Assembly (NCBI RefSeq): GCF_018130615.1
Contig: NZ_JAFCKB010000024.1
Location: 1-64,000 of the forward strand
Length of the DNA stretch: 64,000 nucleotides
Source: Bradyrhizobium manausense
GTDB taxonomy: Bacteria > Pseudomonadota > Alphaproteobacteria > Rhizobiales > Xanthobacteraceae
Reading direction: 5' to 3'
Shown: one piece after another, positions 11,392 to 20,073 of the stretch
Position numbering within the stretch: position 1 is the first letter of the stretch
Layout of the letters: each line of letters begins with the position of its first letter
Notes under the pieces: generated by a model
Databases searched by the model: none
The model's input: only the letters and a program-made list of their open reading frames with translations
What the model was told of the DNA's origin: nothing
Made by a program: the position numbers and the translations under genes

Positions 11392-12693
11392 ATGACTCCC
11401 GCTGCCCGGCTGTCCGCAGCCATTGAAGTGATCAACACCATCGAGAAGGACCGCGTGCCTGCGGCCAAGGCGCTGAAGGAGTGGGGCACCGCGCACCGCT
11501 TTGCCGGCTCCGGCGACCGCGCCGCCATTGCCGGCCTGGTCTGGGACGTGCTGCGCCGCTTTTCCTCCAGCGCGTTCCTGATGGATTCCGATACCGCACG
11601 CGCGCGGCTGATCGGCATGCTGCGCCTCGAGCGGAACATGGATAGCGCAACCATGGGCGCCTTGTTCGACGGCAGCCGGTTCGCACCCGAGCCCCTGACC
11701 GAGGCCGAGCAGGCGGCGCTCAGCCATCGCTCGCTGAAAGATGCGCCCGCCGCCATCGCGGGCGACTATCCGGACTGGCTGGATTCCCACCTCGCAAAAG
11801 TGTTCGGCGAGGACCGCGTCGCCGAGGCGGCGGCGATGGCGAGCCGGGCGCCGCTCGATTTGCGCGTCAACACGCTAAAATCCAATCGCGACAAGGTGCT
11901 GAAGGCGCTTGCTCATCTTCATGCGAAACCGACGCCATGGTCGCCAAACGGCCTGCGCATCGAGCTTTCGGCCGATGCGCGCAATCCCGGCATCCAGGCC
12001 GAGGAGGATTTCATCAAGGGCGGCGTTGAGGTGCAGGATGAAGGATCGCAGCTTGCGGCGCTCTTCACCGCGGCAAAACCGGGCGAGCAGGTGATCGATC
12101 TCTGCGCCGGCGCCGGCGGCAAGACGCTGGCGCTGGCAGCGATGATGCAGGGCAAAGGCCGGCTGATCGCGACCGACAGCGACAAGCGCCAGCTTGTGCC
12201 GATCCACGAACGCCTGTCGCGCGCCGGTGTCCACAATGCCGATGTCCGCACGCCCAAGGGCGAGGTCGATCCACTGGCCGATATCCGCGCCACGGCCGAT
12301 CTCGTCGTCATCGACGCGCCCTGCACGGGAACCGGAACCTGGCGCCGCAATCCCGACGCCAAATGGCGCATGCGGCCGGGTGCCCTGGAGATTCGCCTCA
12401 AGGACCAGGCCGAGGTGCTGGAGCGTGCGGTTCCGCTGGTGAAGACGGGCGGCCGCATCGCCTACATCACCTGCTCGGTCCTTGCGGAGGAGAACCACGA
12501 GCAGGTGAGGGCGTTCGTCGCCGCGCATCCCGAGTTCGCGGTGGTGCCGCCAGAGCAGACCGCTAGCGTGCTCTGGGACAAGGCCGAGGCGTTCGCAGAA
12601 GCTGCACTGCAGTCGCCCGAGGGCTGGCTCATGACCCCGCGCCGCACCGGCACGGATGGGTTCTTCGTGTCAGTTCTGAAGAAAGCGGGCTGA
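11392..12693 (+). CDS. rsmB: RsmB-type 16S rRNA (cytosine-C5) methyltransferase
   Basis: This 433-residue RNA methyltransferase is expected to make m5C967 in 16S rRNA. An N-terminal NusB/RsmB-like helical region (residues 1 to about 140) precedes the catalytic domain. The SAM loop is LCAGAGGKTLALA, the releasing cysteine lies in DAPCTGTG, and the nucleophilic cysteine lies in TCSVL. Alphaproteobacterial copies are often annotated RsmB or Sun/Fmu family; the exact target nucleotide is inferred. Confidence 0.9.
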   Translation: MTPAARLSAAIEVINTIEKDRVPAAKALKEWGTAHRFAGSGDRAAIAGLVWDVLRRFSSSAFLMDSDTARARLIGMLRLERNMDSATMGALFDGSRFAPEPLTEAEQAALSHRSLKDAPAAIAGDYPDWLDSHLAKVFGEDRVAEAAAMASRAPLDLRVNTLKSNRDKVLKALAHLHAKPTPWSPNGLRIELSADARNPGIQAEEDFIKGGVEVQDEGSQLAALFTAAKPGEQVIDLCAGAGGKTLALAAMMQGKGRLIATDSDKRQLVPIHERLSRAGVHNADVRTPKGEVDPLADIRATADLVVIDAPCTGTGTWRRNPDAKWRMRPGALEIRLKDQAEVLERAVPLVKTGGRIAYITCSVLAEENHEQVRAFVAAHPEFAVVPPEQTASVLWDKAEAFAEAALQSPEGWLMTPRRTGTDGFFVSVLKKAG

Positions 12694-12751
12694 ATTCGCT
12701 CCGCCGACATTCCGGGGCGCCCGCAGAGCGAGCCCGGAATGACGAGGGGGC

Positions 12752-12792
12752 AAACAAAAACCCCGCGAACCGGATCCCGGTCGCGGGGTCTT
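12752..12792 (-). terminator. Rho-independent terminator of the cold-shock gene
   Basis: On the minus strand the repeat ACCCCGCGA...TCGCGGGGT (arms about 12760-12768 and 12781-12789) closes a GC-rich hairpin. It is followed by TTTTTGTTTG (12760 down to 12751), an ideal intrinsic terminator about 55 bases beyond the cspA stop. It sits between convergent rsmB and cspA and may work for both. Confidence 0.8.
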
Positions 12793-12848
12793 TCGAACTC
12801 TACGATCTGCCGGTACGTCCGCGGTCAGATCGCGAATTTCGCGGTCAA

Positions 12849-13058
12849 CTAGCCGGCGCGGAGGTTGTCGGCCGAGGACTTGCCGCTGCGGCGGTCCGCA
12901 ACGATGTCGAAGGAGACCTTCTGGCCCTCATTGAGGGTGCTCAGACCGGCGCGCTCAACGGCGCTGATGTGAACGAAGACGTCCTTTGCGCCGTCATCCG
13001 GCTGGATGAAGCCAAAGCCCTTTTGGTTGTTGAACCACTTCACGGTGCCCATTGCCAT
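12849..13058 (-). CDS. cspA: Cold-shock protein (CspA family)
   Basis: This 69-residue OB-fold protein binds single-stranded nucleic acid. RNP1 (KGFGFIQ) and RNP2 (VFVHI) are intact, and the C-terminus is the [13 protein letters not shown] type common in Rhizobiales. ATG 13058 is preferred over ATG 13064 because AAAGGAA is then spaced properly. The 250-base upstream region is gene-free and may carry the long leader typical of cold-shock genes. An intrinsic terminator follows. Confidence 0.92.
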   Translation of the reverse strand: MAMGTVKWFNNQKGFGFIQPDDGAKDVFVHISAVERAGLSTLNEGQKVSFDIVADRRSGKSSADNLRAG

Positions 13059-13322
13059 AGTCATTTCCTTTCAATTGACGATGCACTCAGGGGGACAAAT
13101 GCGCATTATCCGCGCCCACGTCCCGATTGGTCGATTTTGGAGAAATACCTGAAACGTGCTCGCCCATTGGAAATGAGACGGAGCGGCCCAGTCGTTCGGC
13201 CAAGGATCGATGTTCACAATCTAGCGATTTTTTGGGGCAACTTCAAGGCGGCACGCGCCCACAGCGAGCCCCTCGCATTTTGCTATTTTGCGCTGCACAC
13301 CGCGCTCGGAATGATAGTTCCG

Positions 13323-13655
13323 TCAATCCACGATGAAGAGCGTCGCGCCCATCGCGGTCGACGAACGATGCGCGGCATCGCCGAAATCCGAGACCTGATA
13401 GCTCATCCCCGGCGTGAGCTTGAACTTGCGTCCGTCGCGCAGCTCGCTGTCGAGCTCCCCCGCGAGCACGTAGAGCACGTGTCCGCGATCGCACCAGTGA
13501 TCGGCGAGATAGCCCGGCGAATACTCCACCATCCGCACGCGCAACTCGCCGATGTTGAGCGTCCGCCACAGCGCGTGCCCGGTCTCGCCGGGATGCCTGG
13601 TGGCTTCGACCTTGCTCCAGTCGGTGACGGTGAAGGGCGAGGTGGGGAGTTTCAT
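13323..13655 (-). CDS. DHCW-motif cupin-fold protein
   Basis: This small 110-residue single-domain cupin carries the diagnostic DHWCDRGHVLYVLAGEL stretch at about residues 52-68, followed by a second cupin strand around GMSYQVSDF. Such proteins may bind a metal, but no activity is established and no partner gene is obvious. It lies upstream of the cold-shock gene on the same strand, separated by about 260 bases. Confidence 0.78.
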   Translation of the reverse strand: MKLPTSPFTVTDWSKVEATRHPGETGHALWRTLNIGELRVRMVEYSPGYLADHWCDRGHVLYVLAGELDSELRDGRKFKLTPGMSYQVSDFGDAAHRSSTAMGATLFIVD

Positions 13656-13716
13656 CGGGAGGGTCCTGTTTCAGCGCGGGCGGACGCAGTGTTAACGCAC
13701 GTGTCCGCCCCAGTCT

Positions 13717-13799
13717 CCGTCATTGCGAGCGCAGCGAAGCAATCCAGCACTGCATCCGCGGAAGGATTCTGGATTGCTTTGCTGCGCTCGCAATGACGG
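13717..13799. repeat. Long palindromic intergenic repeat
   Basis: Two 31-base arms (13717-13747 and 13769-13799) are inverted copies with one mismatch, around a 21-base loop. The arms contain GTCATTGCGAGCGCAGCG, a motif recognised from dispersed repeats in Bradyrhizobium. It lies between the cupin and SnoaL-like genes, which point the same way. Confidence 0.8.
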
Positions 13800-13813
13800 G
13801 GAGAGAGCGGCAC

Positions 13814-14185
13814 TCACTGCGGCAAATGATTCGCCGAGCCCTGCACGATCAGCCCCGCGTCGTTCACCCGCAGATATTCGCAGATCTTCTTGCCCCGCTC
13901 GTTCTCGTAAAACACCACCACGCTGTCCGGGCTCACGAACACGTCGATCAGCGCAAAGTGCAGCTCCGGCAGCAGGGCGAGCGCCTTGCCCCAGTAAGCC
14001 CGCAGCGCGTCCTTGCCGCGCACCGTTCCGCTCGCATCGAATCCCATCATGGGAATGCGGTCCGAGGTCATCACCGTGGCCTCGTCGTAGAGCGTCAGCA
14101 CGCGCTCGAGGTCGCGCGCGTTCCAGGCCTCGACCCAGGTCCGGCCGAGCGCGGCAAGCGTAGATGGCTGATGATGCTGTGACAT
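13814..14185 (-). CDS. SnoaL-like / NTF2-fold protein
   Basis: This 123-residue protein of the NTF2-like superfamily has the family opening WVEAWNARDLERVLTLYDE and a conserved GKDALRAYW turn. Members include polyketide cyclases and many small enzymes or binding proteins, so function is open. ATG 14185 is chosen because the extension to 14227 gives a Pro/Gly-rich non-family start. It is divergent from guaA. Confidence 0.75.
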   Translation of the reverse strand: MSQHHQPSTLAALGRTWVEAWNARDLERVLTLYDEATVMTSDRIPMMGFDASGTVRGKDALRAYWGKALALLPELHFALIDVFVSPDSVVVFYENERGKKICEYLRVNDAGLIVQGSANHLPQ

Positions 14186-14335
14186 GAGCGGTCTCCCTGA
14201 TTGGCCCCGGTTTGGTGGCTGGGGCAAATTAGGTCAATAATACTTACCTATATGGATTTGTCCATGCCCAAAGAAGCATGTGGGCGCGCAGCGTGCGCGG
14301 TTGCGGGCCGGTCGCGCGTCGCGTATTTGCTGGCC

Positions 14336-15934
14336 ATGACAGCAGCACAGAACGACCGCTCCGCGTCGACGCCTTCGGTGGCCTCGGCGCACGACAAGAT
14401 TCTCATCGTCGACTTCGGCAGCCAGGTGACGCAGCTGATTGCGCGTCGCGTGCGCGAGGACGGCGTCTATTGCGAGATCGTCCCGTTCAACAAGGCCGAA
14501 CAGGCCTTTTTGGAGATGAAGCCGAAAGCGGTGATTCTCTCCGGCGGCCCGGAGTCGGTGCATGAGGCCGGCTCGCCCCGCGCGCCGCAGCTGATCTTCG
14601 CCTCCGGCGTGCCCGTGATGGGCATCTGCTACGGCCAGATGACCATGGCCGCCCAGCTCGGCGGCACCGTCGAGGGCGGCCATCACCGCGAATTCGGCCG
14701 CGCCGATGTCGAGGTGAAGGCCGAGAGCAAGCTGTTCGAGGACGTCTGGTCGTCGGGCAGCAAGAACCAGGTCTGGATGAGCCATGGCGACCGCATCACC
14801 AAGATGCCGCCGGGCTTCTCCGTCGCCGGCACCTCGCCGAACGCGCCCTTCGCGATCATCCAAGACGAGACGCGCAAATATTACGGCCTGATGTTCCACC
14901 CCGAAGTGGTGCACACGCCCGATGGCGCCAAGCTGATCCGCAACTTCGTGCGCAAGATCGCCGGCCTCACCGGCGATTGGACCATGCGCGCCTTCCGCGA
15001 TGAGGAGATCGCGAAGATCCGCCAGCAGGTCGGCAGTCGCAAGGTGATCTGCGGCCTCTCCGGCGGTGTCGATTCAGCCGTTGCGGCCGTGCTGATCCAC
15101 GAGGCCATCGGCGACCAGCTCACTTGCGTGTTCGTCGATCACGGCATGCTGCGCCTCGACGAGGCCAAGACGGTGGTCGACCTGTTCCGCCACCACTACA
15201 ACATCCCGCTCGTGCACGTGGACGCATCGAAGCAATTCCTCGGCGAGCTCGAAGGCGTCACCGACCCGGAAGTGAAGCGCAAGACCATCGGCCGTCTCTT
15301 CATCGAGGTGTTCGAGCAGGAAGCCAAGAAGCTCGGCGGCGCCGACTTCCTTGCGCAAGGCACGCTCTATCCCGACGTGATCGAGAGCGTCTCCTTCACC
15401 GGCGGCCCCTCAGTCACCATCAAGTCGCACCACAATGTCGGCGGTCTGCCCGAGCGCATGAACATGAAGCTCGTCGAGCCCCTGCGCGAGCTGTTCAAGG
15501 ACGAGGTGCGCAAGCTCGGCTACGAGCTCGGCCTTCCCGAAATCTTCGTCGGCCGCCACCCGTTCCCGGGTCCCGGCCTCGCCATCCGCTGCCCCGGCGA
15601 CATCACGAAGGACAAGCTCGACATCCTGCGCAAGGCCGATGCCGTCTACATCGACCAGATCCGCAAGCACGGCCTCTACGACGACATCTGGCAGGCCTTC
15701 GCCGTGCTGCTTCCCGTGAAGACCGTCGGCGTCATGGGCGACGGCCGCACCTACGACTACGTCGTGGGCCTGCGCGCCGTCACCTCCACCGACGGCATGA
15801 CCGCGGACTTCTACCAGTTCGACATGAAATTCCTGGGCGAGACCGCCACGCGCATCATCAACGAGGTGAAGGGCGTGAACCGGGTGGTGTACGACGTGAC
15901 GAGCAAGCCGCCGGGGACGATTGAGTGGGAGTAG
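14336..15934 (+). CDS. guaA: GMP synthase (glutamine-hydrolysing)
   Basis: GuaA aminates XMP to GMP using glutamine and ATP, completing the pathway begun by GuaB. The 532-residue protein has an N-terminal class I amidotransferase domain with nucleophile Cys98 in GICYGQM. An ATP-pyrophosphatase domain with the PP-loop SGGVDS lies near residue 243. The C-terminal dimerisation domain ends in the universal [11 protein letters not shown] 14336 gives the usual short leader before [11 protein letters not shown]. An AT-rich island begins directly after the stop; the 3' end of guaA is a known target for integrative elements in other bacteria. Confidence 0.97.
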   Translation: MTAAQNDRSASTPSVASAHDKILIVDFGSQVTQLIARRVREDGVYCEIVPFNKAEQAFLEMKPKAVILSGGPESVHEAGSPRAPQLIFASGVPVMGICYGQMTMAAQLGGTVEGGHHREFGRADVEVKAESKLFEDVWSSGSKNQVWMSHGDRITKMPPGFSVAGTSPNAPFAIIQDETRKYYGLMFHPEVVHTPDGAKLIRNFVRKIAGLTGDWTMRAFRDEEIAKIRQQVGSRKVICGLSGGVDSAVAAVLIHEAIGDQLTCVFVDHGMLRLDEAKTVVDLFRHHYNIPLVHVDASKQFLGELEGVTDPEVKRKTIGRLFIEVFEQEAKKLGGADFLAQGTLYPDVIESVSFTGGPSVTIKSHHNVGGLPERMNMKLVEPLRELFKDEVRKLGYELGLPEIFVGRHPFPGPGLAIRCPGDITKDKLDILRKADAVYIDQIRKHGLYDDIWQAFAVLLPVKTVGVMGDGRTYDYVVGLRAVTSTDGMTADFYQFDMKFLGETATRIINEVKGVNRVVYDVTSKPPGTIEWE

Positions 15935-16089
15935 ACTCATCGGCCCCCGGCTACAATCGTGGTGCGCCCCGGCCCATCCTCGCGGCAACGACTACGACTT
16001 TGCTGCCACCGGCTCGCGTTGAGCCTGAGTAGACGCTTGCATAGAAGCGTCGTCCGGTCCGAGACTGCGCCTGCCATTTCAGTCGAGGC

Positions 16090-16122
16090 TTGACGTCCGA
16101 ATGCAATGTTCTTATTTTGTTC
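16090..16122 (+). promoter_or_regulatory. Promoter with overlapping LexA (SOS) box of the DUF5131-tcmP genes
   Basis: TTGACG (16090-16095) and TATTTT (16113-16118) are spaced exactly 17 bases, a strong sigma-70 promoter. The -10 lies inside GTTC-N7-GTTC (16108-16122), the direct-repeat LexA box known from Alphaproteobacteria. LexA bound there would block the promoter. The eight fixed bases alone would turn up by chance about once per strand in 65 kb of random sequence. The exact overlap with a good promoter 88 bases before the first island gene is what makes the call credible. Confidence 0.65.
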
Positions 16123-16210
16123 TATGCATTCCAACGCGCCATTAACGGTTGAGCTGTTATCGGTTTTCACCAAGGAATCGTTTTGTCGATAACGTAGTGC
16201 GGATGCGGCT

Positions 16211-16990
16211 ATGGCCGAGACTCAGATTGAGTGGACGGATGCGACCTGGAATCCTGTTGCAGGTTGCTCGATCATTAGTGCGGGCTGTACTAATTGTTAT
16301 GCCATGGAAATGGCTCGGCGCCTTCAGGCGATGAATGTGCCGAAATACAAGGGCCTAACGCGACGAAGTGGCAAACGAACGATCTGGAACGGCACTGTTC
16401 GCGAGGATGAGGCTGCGCTCGATATTCCTTTGCGTTGGAAGAAGCCGCGGAAGATCTTCGTCAATTCGATGTCTGATCTTTTTCATCAACGAGTGACCGA
16501 CGCTTTTATTCTAAGGGTCTGGGCGGTGATGCGCTCAACTCCGCATCATCACTATCAAATTTTGACGAAACGCCCGGAGCGAATGAATGAGATTGTGCGC
16601 TCAAAGATCGGAGAGGTTTTGCCAAATGTCTGGTTGGGGACTAGCGTTGAGAGCGCTGAGGTGACGGTTCGCATCCGCGACCTGCAGTTGGTGCCTGCGG
16701 CCATTCGTTTTGTCTCCTTCGAGCCGCTCATCGGATCGGTCGGGTCCGTAGACCTCAAAGGCATTCAGTGGGCAATCGTTGGAGGTGAGAGCGGTCGGTC
16801 CGCGCGTCCTATTCGCGAAGAGTGGATAGACGAGATTTTTGATCAGTGTGCGACGCACCACACTGCGTTTTTCTTCAAGCAGTGGGGAACGTGGGGGAAG
16901 GATAATAAGCGCCGATCAAAAAAGGCTAATGGGCGGGTTTACCGCGATCGAGTCTGGGATGATATGCCGACGGCATCACCCAAGATTTAG
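16211..16990 (+). CDS. Three-Cys-motif protein, DUF5131 (phage Gp37/Gp68 family)
   Basis: This 259-residue protein opens with the family signature IEWTDATWNP (residues 6-15). A C-x6-C-x2-C motif follows (Cys19, Cys26, Cys29, then YA), which may hold a metal or iron-sulfur cluster, reminiscent of radical SAM enzymes. Further family motifs include FVNSMSDLFH, ILTKRPERM, WLGTSVE and FKQWG. Homologues occur in phages and islands, often beside a tcmP gene, as here (next gene, 165 bases on). GC content and codon use are clearly lower than the flanks, suggesting transfer. The biochemical role is not established. Confidence 0.88.
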   Translation: MAETQIEWTDATWNPVAGCSIISAGCTNCYAMEMARRLQAMNVPKYKGLTRRSGKRTIWNGTVREDEAALDIPLRWKKPRKIFVNSMSDLFHQRVTDAFILRVWAVMRSTPHHHYQILTKRPERMNEIVRSKIGEVLPNVWLGTSVESAEVTVRIRDLQLVPAAIRFVSFEPLIGSVGSVDLKGIQWAIVGGESGRSARPIREEWIDEIFDQCATHHTAFFFKQWGTWGKDNKRRSKKANGRVYRDRVWDDMPTASPKI

Positions 16991-17155
16991 TCGCGGCGAG
17001 AAGCGGGGGCATTCATTGCAAACTACCCGCAATTTGCTATGTGGTGTCGGGTTGTATTAATCTGATTTCAACAATCAAGGATTGCTGGCGCTATGAGTTC
17101 TTCGACGAACTCGCGCCCTTGATGGTGAATTGCAAACGACGGAGCATCAGAGCCG

Positions 17156-18415
17156 ATGAGCGGGCAGTACGAGTGGAAGGTTGGTCAACCGCTTCCCATT
17201 CTCGGGCCCCACAGCTTCGCCAAGCACGATATCTTTGATCAGTATGTTGGGATCTACATCGAGCGCTTGACGCGTACGCCAAGTCAGACGGTGCTCAATC
17301 TTACGATCGTCGATGGCTTCTGTGGAGGAGGTGTGTATCGACGAGGGACAGAGGAGGTCGAGGGCTCGCCTCTTCGCTTGTTGACCGCAATTCAGGCTGC
17401 GGAAGGATTGCTAAATGCCGCGCGTACAAAGGGCTTTACTGTCAAGGCAGATTTCTTTTTCATCGACGAGAATCCACACCACGTTGCTTTCCTTAGAGAT
17501 GTTCTCCAAAAGCGCGGCTACGGTCCGCGCCTAGGCCAAGATATTTTTATCCGCGAGTCTAGTTTTGAAGACGCATGCCCCGACGTAGTTGCTCACATTC
17601 AGCGGAAGGGGACGGCGCATCGTTCGCTGTTCTTCTTGGATCAATATGGTTGGAGTGACGTGCGATTAGAGACGATACGCCTAATTCTGAGTGCTTTAAA
17701 GAATCCCGAAATCCTTCTTACATTTGCAGTCGATGCGTTGATCGATTTTCTTTCCGTAAGAACGGCTGAGACGAAAGCCCTCTTAAATATCGAACTTAAT
17801 CGTGAGGACGTGCGGGACTTATTGAATCTCCGAGGCGGCGAAGGATGGCGTTACCTGATTCAAAATGGACTTTACCGCCATATCCAAGGCCGAACCGGCT
17901 CTCGATTTTACACCCCGTTTTTTATTCATTCTGTGGAAGCGCACCGATCGTATTGGTTGTTGCATTTGTCCAATCATCGCCAAGCTCGCGACGAAATGGG
18001 GAAGCTTCATTGGAAGCTAAATAATCATTTTCAGCATCATGGTGGCGCTGGCTTTCATGCTTTGGGTTTCGATCCGTCGAAAGATCTGCGCCAAGAGTTG
18101 TTGACGTTCATGTTCGATGATGGCGCCATGAAGCGCTCAGAGGCCGCAGTTCTTGAACAGATTCCTCGCATGATCCATGGAGCGAACCGTGATGGCGCAG
18201 GGCTTCTTGTGGAGCAGCTCTTTGCGGGCAACTGCAATGATACGCCGGTCACCTCGGAAATTCTTGCGCGCCAGTTGGTGCTTCTCCGAGACGAAGGTGA
18301 GCTTCTGATTGTTGCGCCGGATGGTTCAAAGAAGCCAAGAACGAAGAGCGTTGATTGGGAGGATCGATTGATCTTGCCGTCCGAGAGGTTGCTTTTTAGT
18401 CGTTTAGGCTGGTGA
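17156..18415 (+). CDS. tcmP: Three-Cys-motif partner protein TcmP
   Basis: This 419-residue protein matches the TcmP family, so named because it co-occurs with three-Cys-motif DUF5131 proteins. Near the start, DGFCGGG (residues 53-59) resembles the SAM-binding loop of class I methyltransferases. The acidic strand FFFIDENPHH and the FFLDQYGW motif follow, fitting a Rossmann-type domain. The C-terminal half is helical and of unknown function. It shares the low-GC character of the upstream gene and probably its SOS-type promoter. ATG 17156 follows GGAG at a slightly long spacing. Substrate and activity are unknown. Confidence 0.85.
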   Translation: MSGQYEWKVGQPLPILGPHSFAKHDIFDQYVGIYIERLTRTPSQTVLNLTIVDGFCGGGVYRRGTEEVEGSPLRLLTAIQAAEGLLNAARTKGFTVKADFFFIDENPHHVAFLRDVLQKRGYGPRLGQDIFIRESSFEDACPDVVAHIQRKGTAHRSLFFLDQYGWSDVRLETIRLILSALKNPEILLTFAVDALIDFLSVRTAETKALLNIELNREDVRDLLNLRGGEGWRYLIQNGLYRHIQGRTGSRFYTPFFIHSVEAHRSYWLLHLSNHRQARDEMGKLHWKLNNHFQHHGGAGFHALGFDPSKDLRQELLTFMFDDGAMKRSEAAVLEQIPRMIHGANRDGAGLLVEQLFAGNCNDTPVTSEILARQLVLLRDEGELLIVAPDGSKKPRTKSVDWEDRLILPSERLLFSRLGW

Positions 18416-18436
18416 TTAGCTGAGCCCCTATAGGAC

Positions 18437-18495
18437 GGATGGAGCGAAGCGAAACCCATCGTGTTTGGATTGATGGGTATCGCTTCGCTCCACCC
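18437..18495. repeat. Inverted repeat at the right edge of the low-GC island
   Basis: Arms at 18437-18460 and 18472-18495 are 24-base inverted copies with two mismatches around an 11-base loop, containing GGAGCGAAGCGA. The repeat is of a type scattered in Bradyrhizobium genomes. It starts 22 bases after the tcmP stop, where base composition returns towards the genome average. Confidence 0.78.
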
Positions 18496-18546
18496 ACTCT
18501 ACGAGTTCTGGCAAGCAGGCAATGTCGATTGTAGCGGAGGGGTCGC

Positions 18547-19029
18547 ATGGGTGAGGACGACAAGAAGGAATTCGTTGAGCGGGTACGGCGGCACTTTCAG
18601 GAGATCACGCCTCAACTGAATAGAGAAATGGCGATGATCGCAGAATTGTCATGGGAAGAGGAGACGAGCTTCCTGCTGATTGAATACGACGCGTCACAGT
18701 TTAGTGAAGAATTTTTTGTGGCGATGTGGGAGATGGATGCCGATGGCGAACCTGTCGACCGGGAGGGGCACTGGTTTCTCAAGGGCCGGACGGTCGTCGT
18801 TCCCTCCGAAATTTACGATGATGAGAAATACGAGGTGATTGAACCGGGGGAAACGGCTTCAGAGCTTCTGGAGCAATGGTTCGCCCAAGCGTGGCGTGCC
18901 CATGGACCTAAGGCACCTCCGGCGTACATCGGCCACCACGACGACTATTTCAAGACCGATCTGGCCACCAGCGGCCAGGTGAACTGGGACAGCATCCTGG
19001 CGCGAGCAAAGGCTGGGCTCGCCTCATAG
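18547..19029 (+). CDS. Acidic hypothetical protein
   Basis: This 160-residue, Glu/Asp-rich cytoplasmic protein has no recognised domain. It has a good ribosome binding site (GGAGGGG) before ATG 18547. The first 30 residues look helical, followed by an alternating beta-type stretch with FLLIEYDASQF. Composition is intermediate between the island and the chromosome, so it may be the last cargo gene of the island or the first native gene. An immunity or anti-toxin-like role is possible but unsupported. Confidence 0.6.
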   Translation: MGEDDKKEFVERVRRHFQEITPQLNREMAMIAELSWEEETSFLLIEYDASQFSEEFFVAMWEMDADGEPVDREGHWFLKGRTVVVPSEIYDDEKYEVIEPGETASELLEQWFAQAWRAHGPKAPPAYIGHHDDYFKTDLATSGQVNWDSILARAKAGLAS

Positions 19030-19116
19030 TCTCGACGACAATGTCCCAAACCGCAAGATCGGTCGAGCGCACCACCGCCATCCCGGCCTAACTCAAGCCG
19101 CCACGGAGGAGGGACG

Positions 19117-19998
19117 ATGACGGCGGCACTGCAAAACTATCAGACCCGGATGCGGCGGGTGCTGGACCATATCGACCGGCATCTCGACGCGGATCTGGAT
19201 CTGGACAGCTTGAGCGCTGTCGCAGCGTTCTCGAAATTCCATTTCCACCGGCAGTTCATGGCGACCTTCGGGCTATCAGTGCATCGCTATGTCCAGCTGG
19301 CGCGCATGAAGCGCGCGTCGCATCAGCTGGCCTATAACGACGCCCTTGATGTCACCGACATCGCGATGGATGCCGGCTACGACGCACCGGACGCCTTCGC
19401 CCGCGCCTTTCGGCAACGGTTCGGGCAATCGCCGTCGTCATTCCGGAAATCGCCGGATTGGGAGCCGTGGCTTGCGGCCTTCGGGCCTCTCGACAATGCG
19501 AGGAGCAAGCTCATGCAGACAAGCTTTACCAGTGACGACGTGACGATCCGCGATGTGGCCCCCACGCGGGTGGCGATCATGGAGCATCGGGGGAGCCCCG
19601 AGACGCTCGGTGATACGATCCGGCGGTTTATCGCTTGGCGCAAGGCCGCCGGCCTGCACCCCAGGACAAGTCCGACCTTCAATGTCTGGCATTCCGAGGG
19701 TCGGCCTGCGCAGCAGGACGAATATTACATCGACCTTTGCGTCGGCACCGACCAGCCGATCGAGGCGAATGGCGAAGCGATCAAGGCCGGCGAGATCCCC
19801 GGCGGACGCTGCGCGGTGCTGCGCGTCGTCGGTTTCACCGACAATCTGGAGCCCGCCGCGCTCTATCTCTATCGCGACTGGCTTCCGGCCAGCGGCGAGG
19901 AAGCACGCGACTTCCCGATCTATTGCCAGCGGCTGAGCCTGTTTCCGGAAGTGCCGGAACATGAGGCTGTCGCGGAGGTCTTCCTGCCGCTGAAGTAG
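19117..19998 (+). CDS. AraC-family regulator with GyrI-like effector domain
   Basis: This 293-residue regulator has two helix-turn-helix motifs in an N-terminal AraC domain (about residues 8-105) and a C-terminal GyrI-like/AraC effector-binding domain (about 130-293), the order found in SoxS/Rob-like proteins. The second HTH region reads DVTDIAMDAGYDAPDAFARAFRQ. The effector domain begins VTIRDVAPTRVAIMEHRG. GGAGGAGGG precedes ATG 19117. Such proteins often sense small cationic drugs. No obvious target gene is adjacent. Confidence 0.88.
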   Translation: MTAALQNYQTRMRRVLDHIDRHLDADLDLDSLSAVAAFSKFHFHRQFMATFGLSVHRYVQLARMKRASHQLAYNDALDVTDIAMDAGYDAPDAFARAFRQRFGQSPSSFRKSPDWEPWLAAFGPLDNARSKLMQTSFTSDDVTIRDVAPTRVAIMEHRGSPETLGDTIRRFIAWRKAAGLHPRTSPTFNVWHSEGRPAQQDEYYIDLCVGTDQPIEANGEAIKAGEIPGGRCAVLRVVGFTDNLEPAALYLYRDWLPASGEEARDFPIYCQRLSLFPEVPEHEAVAEVFLPLK

Positions 19999-20005
19999 TG
20001 CGCGG

Positions 20006-20067
20006 CCGTAGGGCGGATTAGCCCGCGGCTGCGCGAAGCGCAGTCCGCCGGCTAATCCGCCCTACGG
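20006..20067. repeat. Palindromic repeat between AraC regulator and deformylase genes
   Basis: Perfect 18-base inverted arms lie at 20006-20023 and 20050-20067 (GTAGGGCGGATTAGCC core), with a 26-base centre that is itself partly palindromic (CTGCGC/GCGCAG). It resembles dispersed rhizobial intergenic repeats. It sits between convergent genes and could act as a bidirectional terminator. Confidence 0.8.
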
Positions 20068-20073
20068 AGCCGA

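Noticed and set aside
12706-12744. Imperfect palindrome around CATTCCGGGG and CCCGGAATGACG.
   Set aside because: It resembles a repeat fragment but has several mismatches and sits next to a much clearer terminator, so it was not listed separately.
15919-16234. The 10-base sequence GATTGAGTGG occurs at the end of guaA (15919-15928) and the start of DUF5131 (16225-16234), possible att repeats.
   Set aside because: Both copies encode the conserved IEW of their own protein families, so the match is explained by coding and is too short for an attachment core.
15935-18500. Possible prophage, ICE or complete genomic island after guaA.
   Set aside because: No integrase, structural phage gene, tRNA or clear direct repeats are visible; only the composition shift and two genes support transfer.
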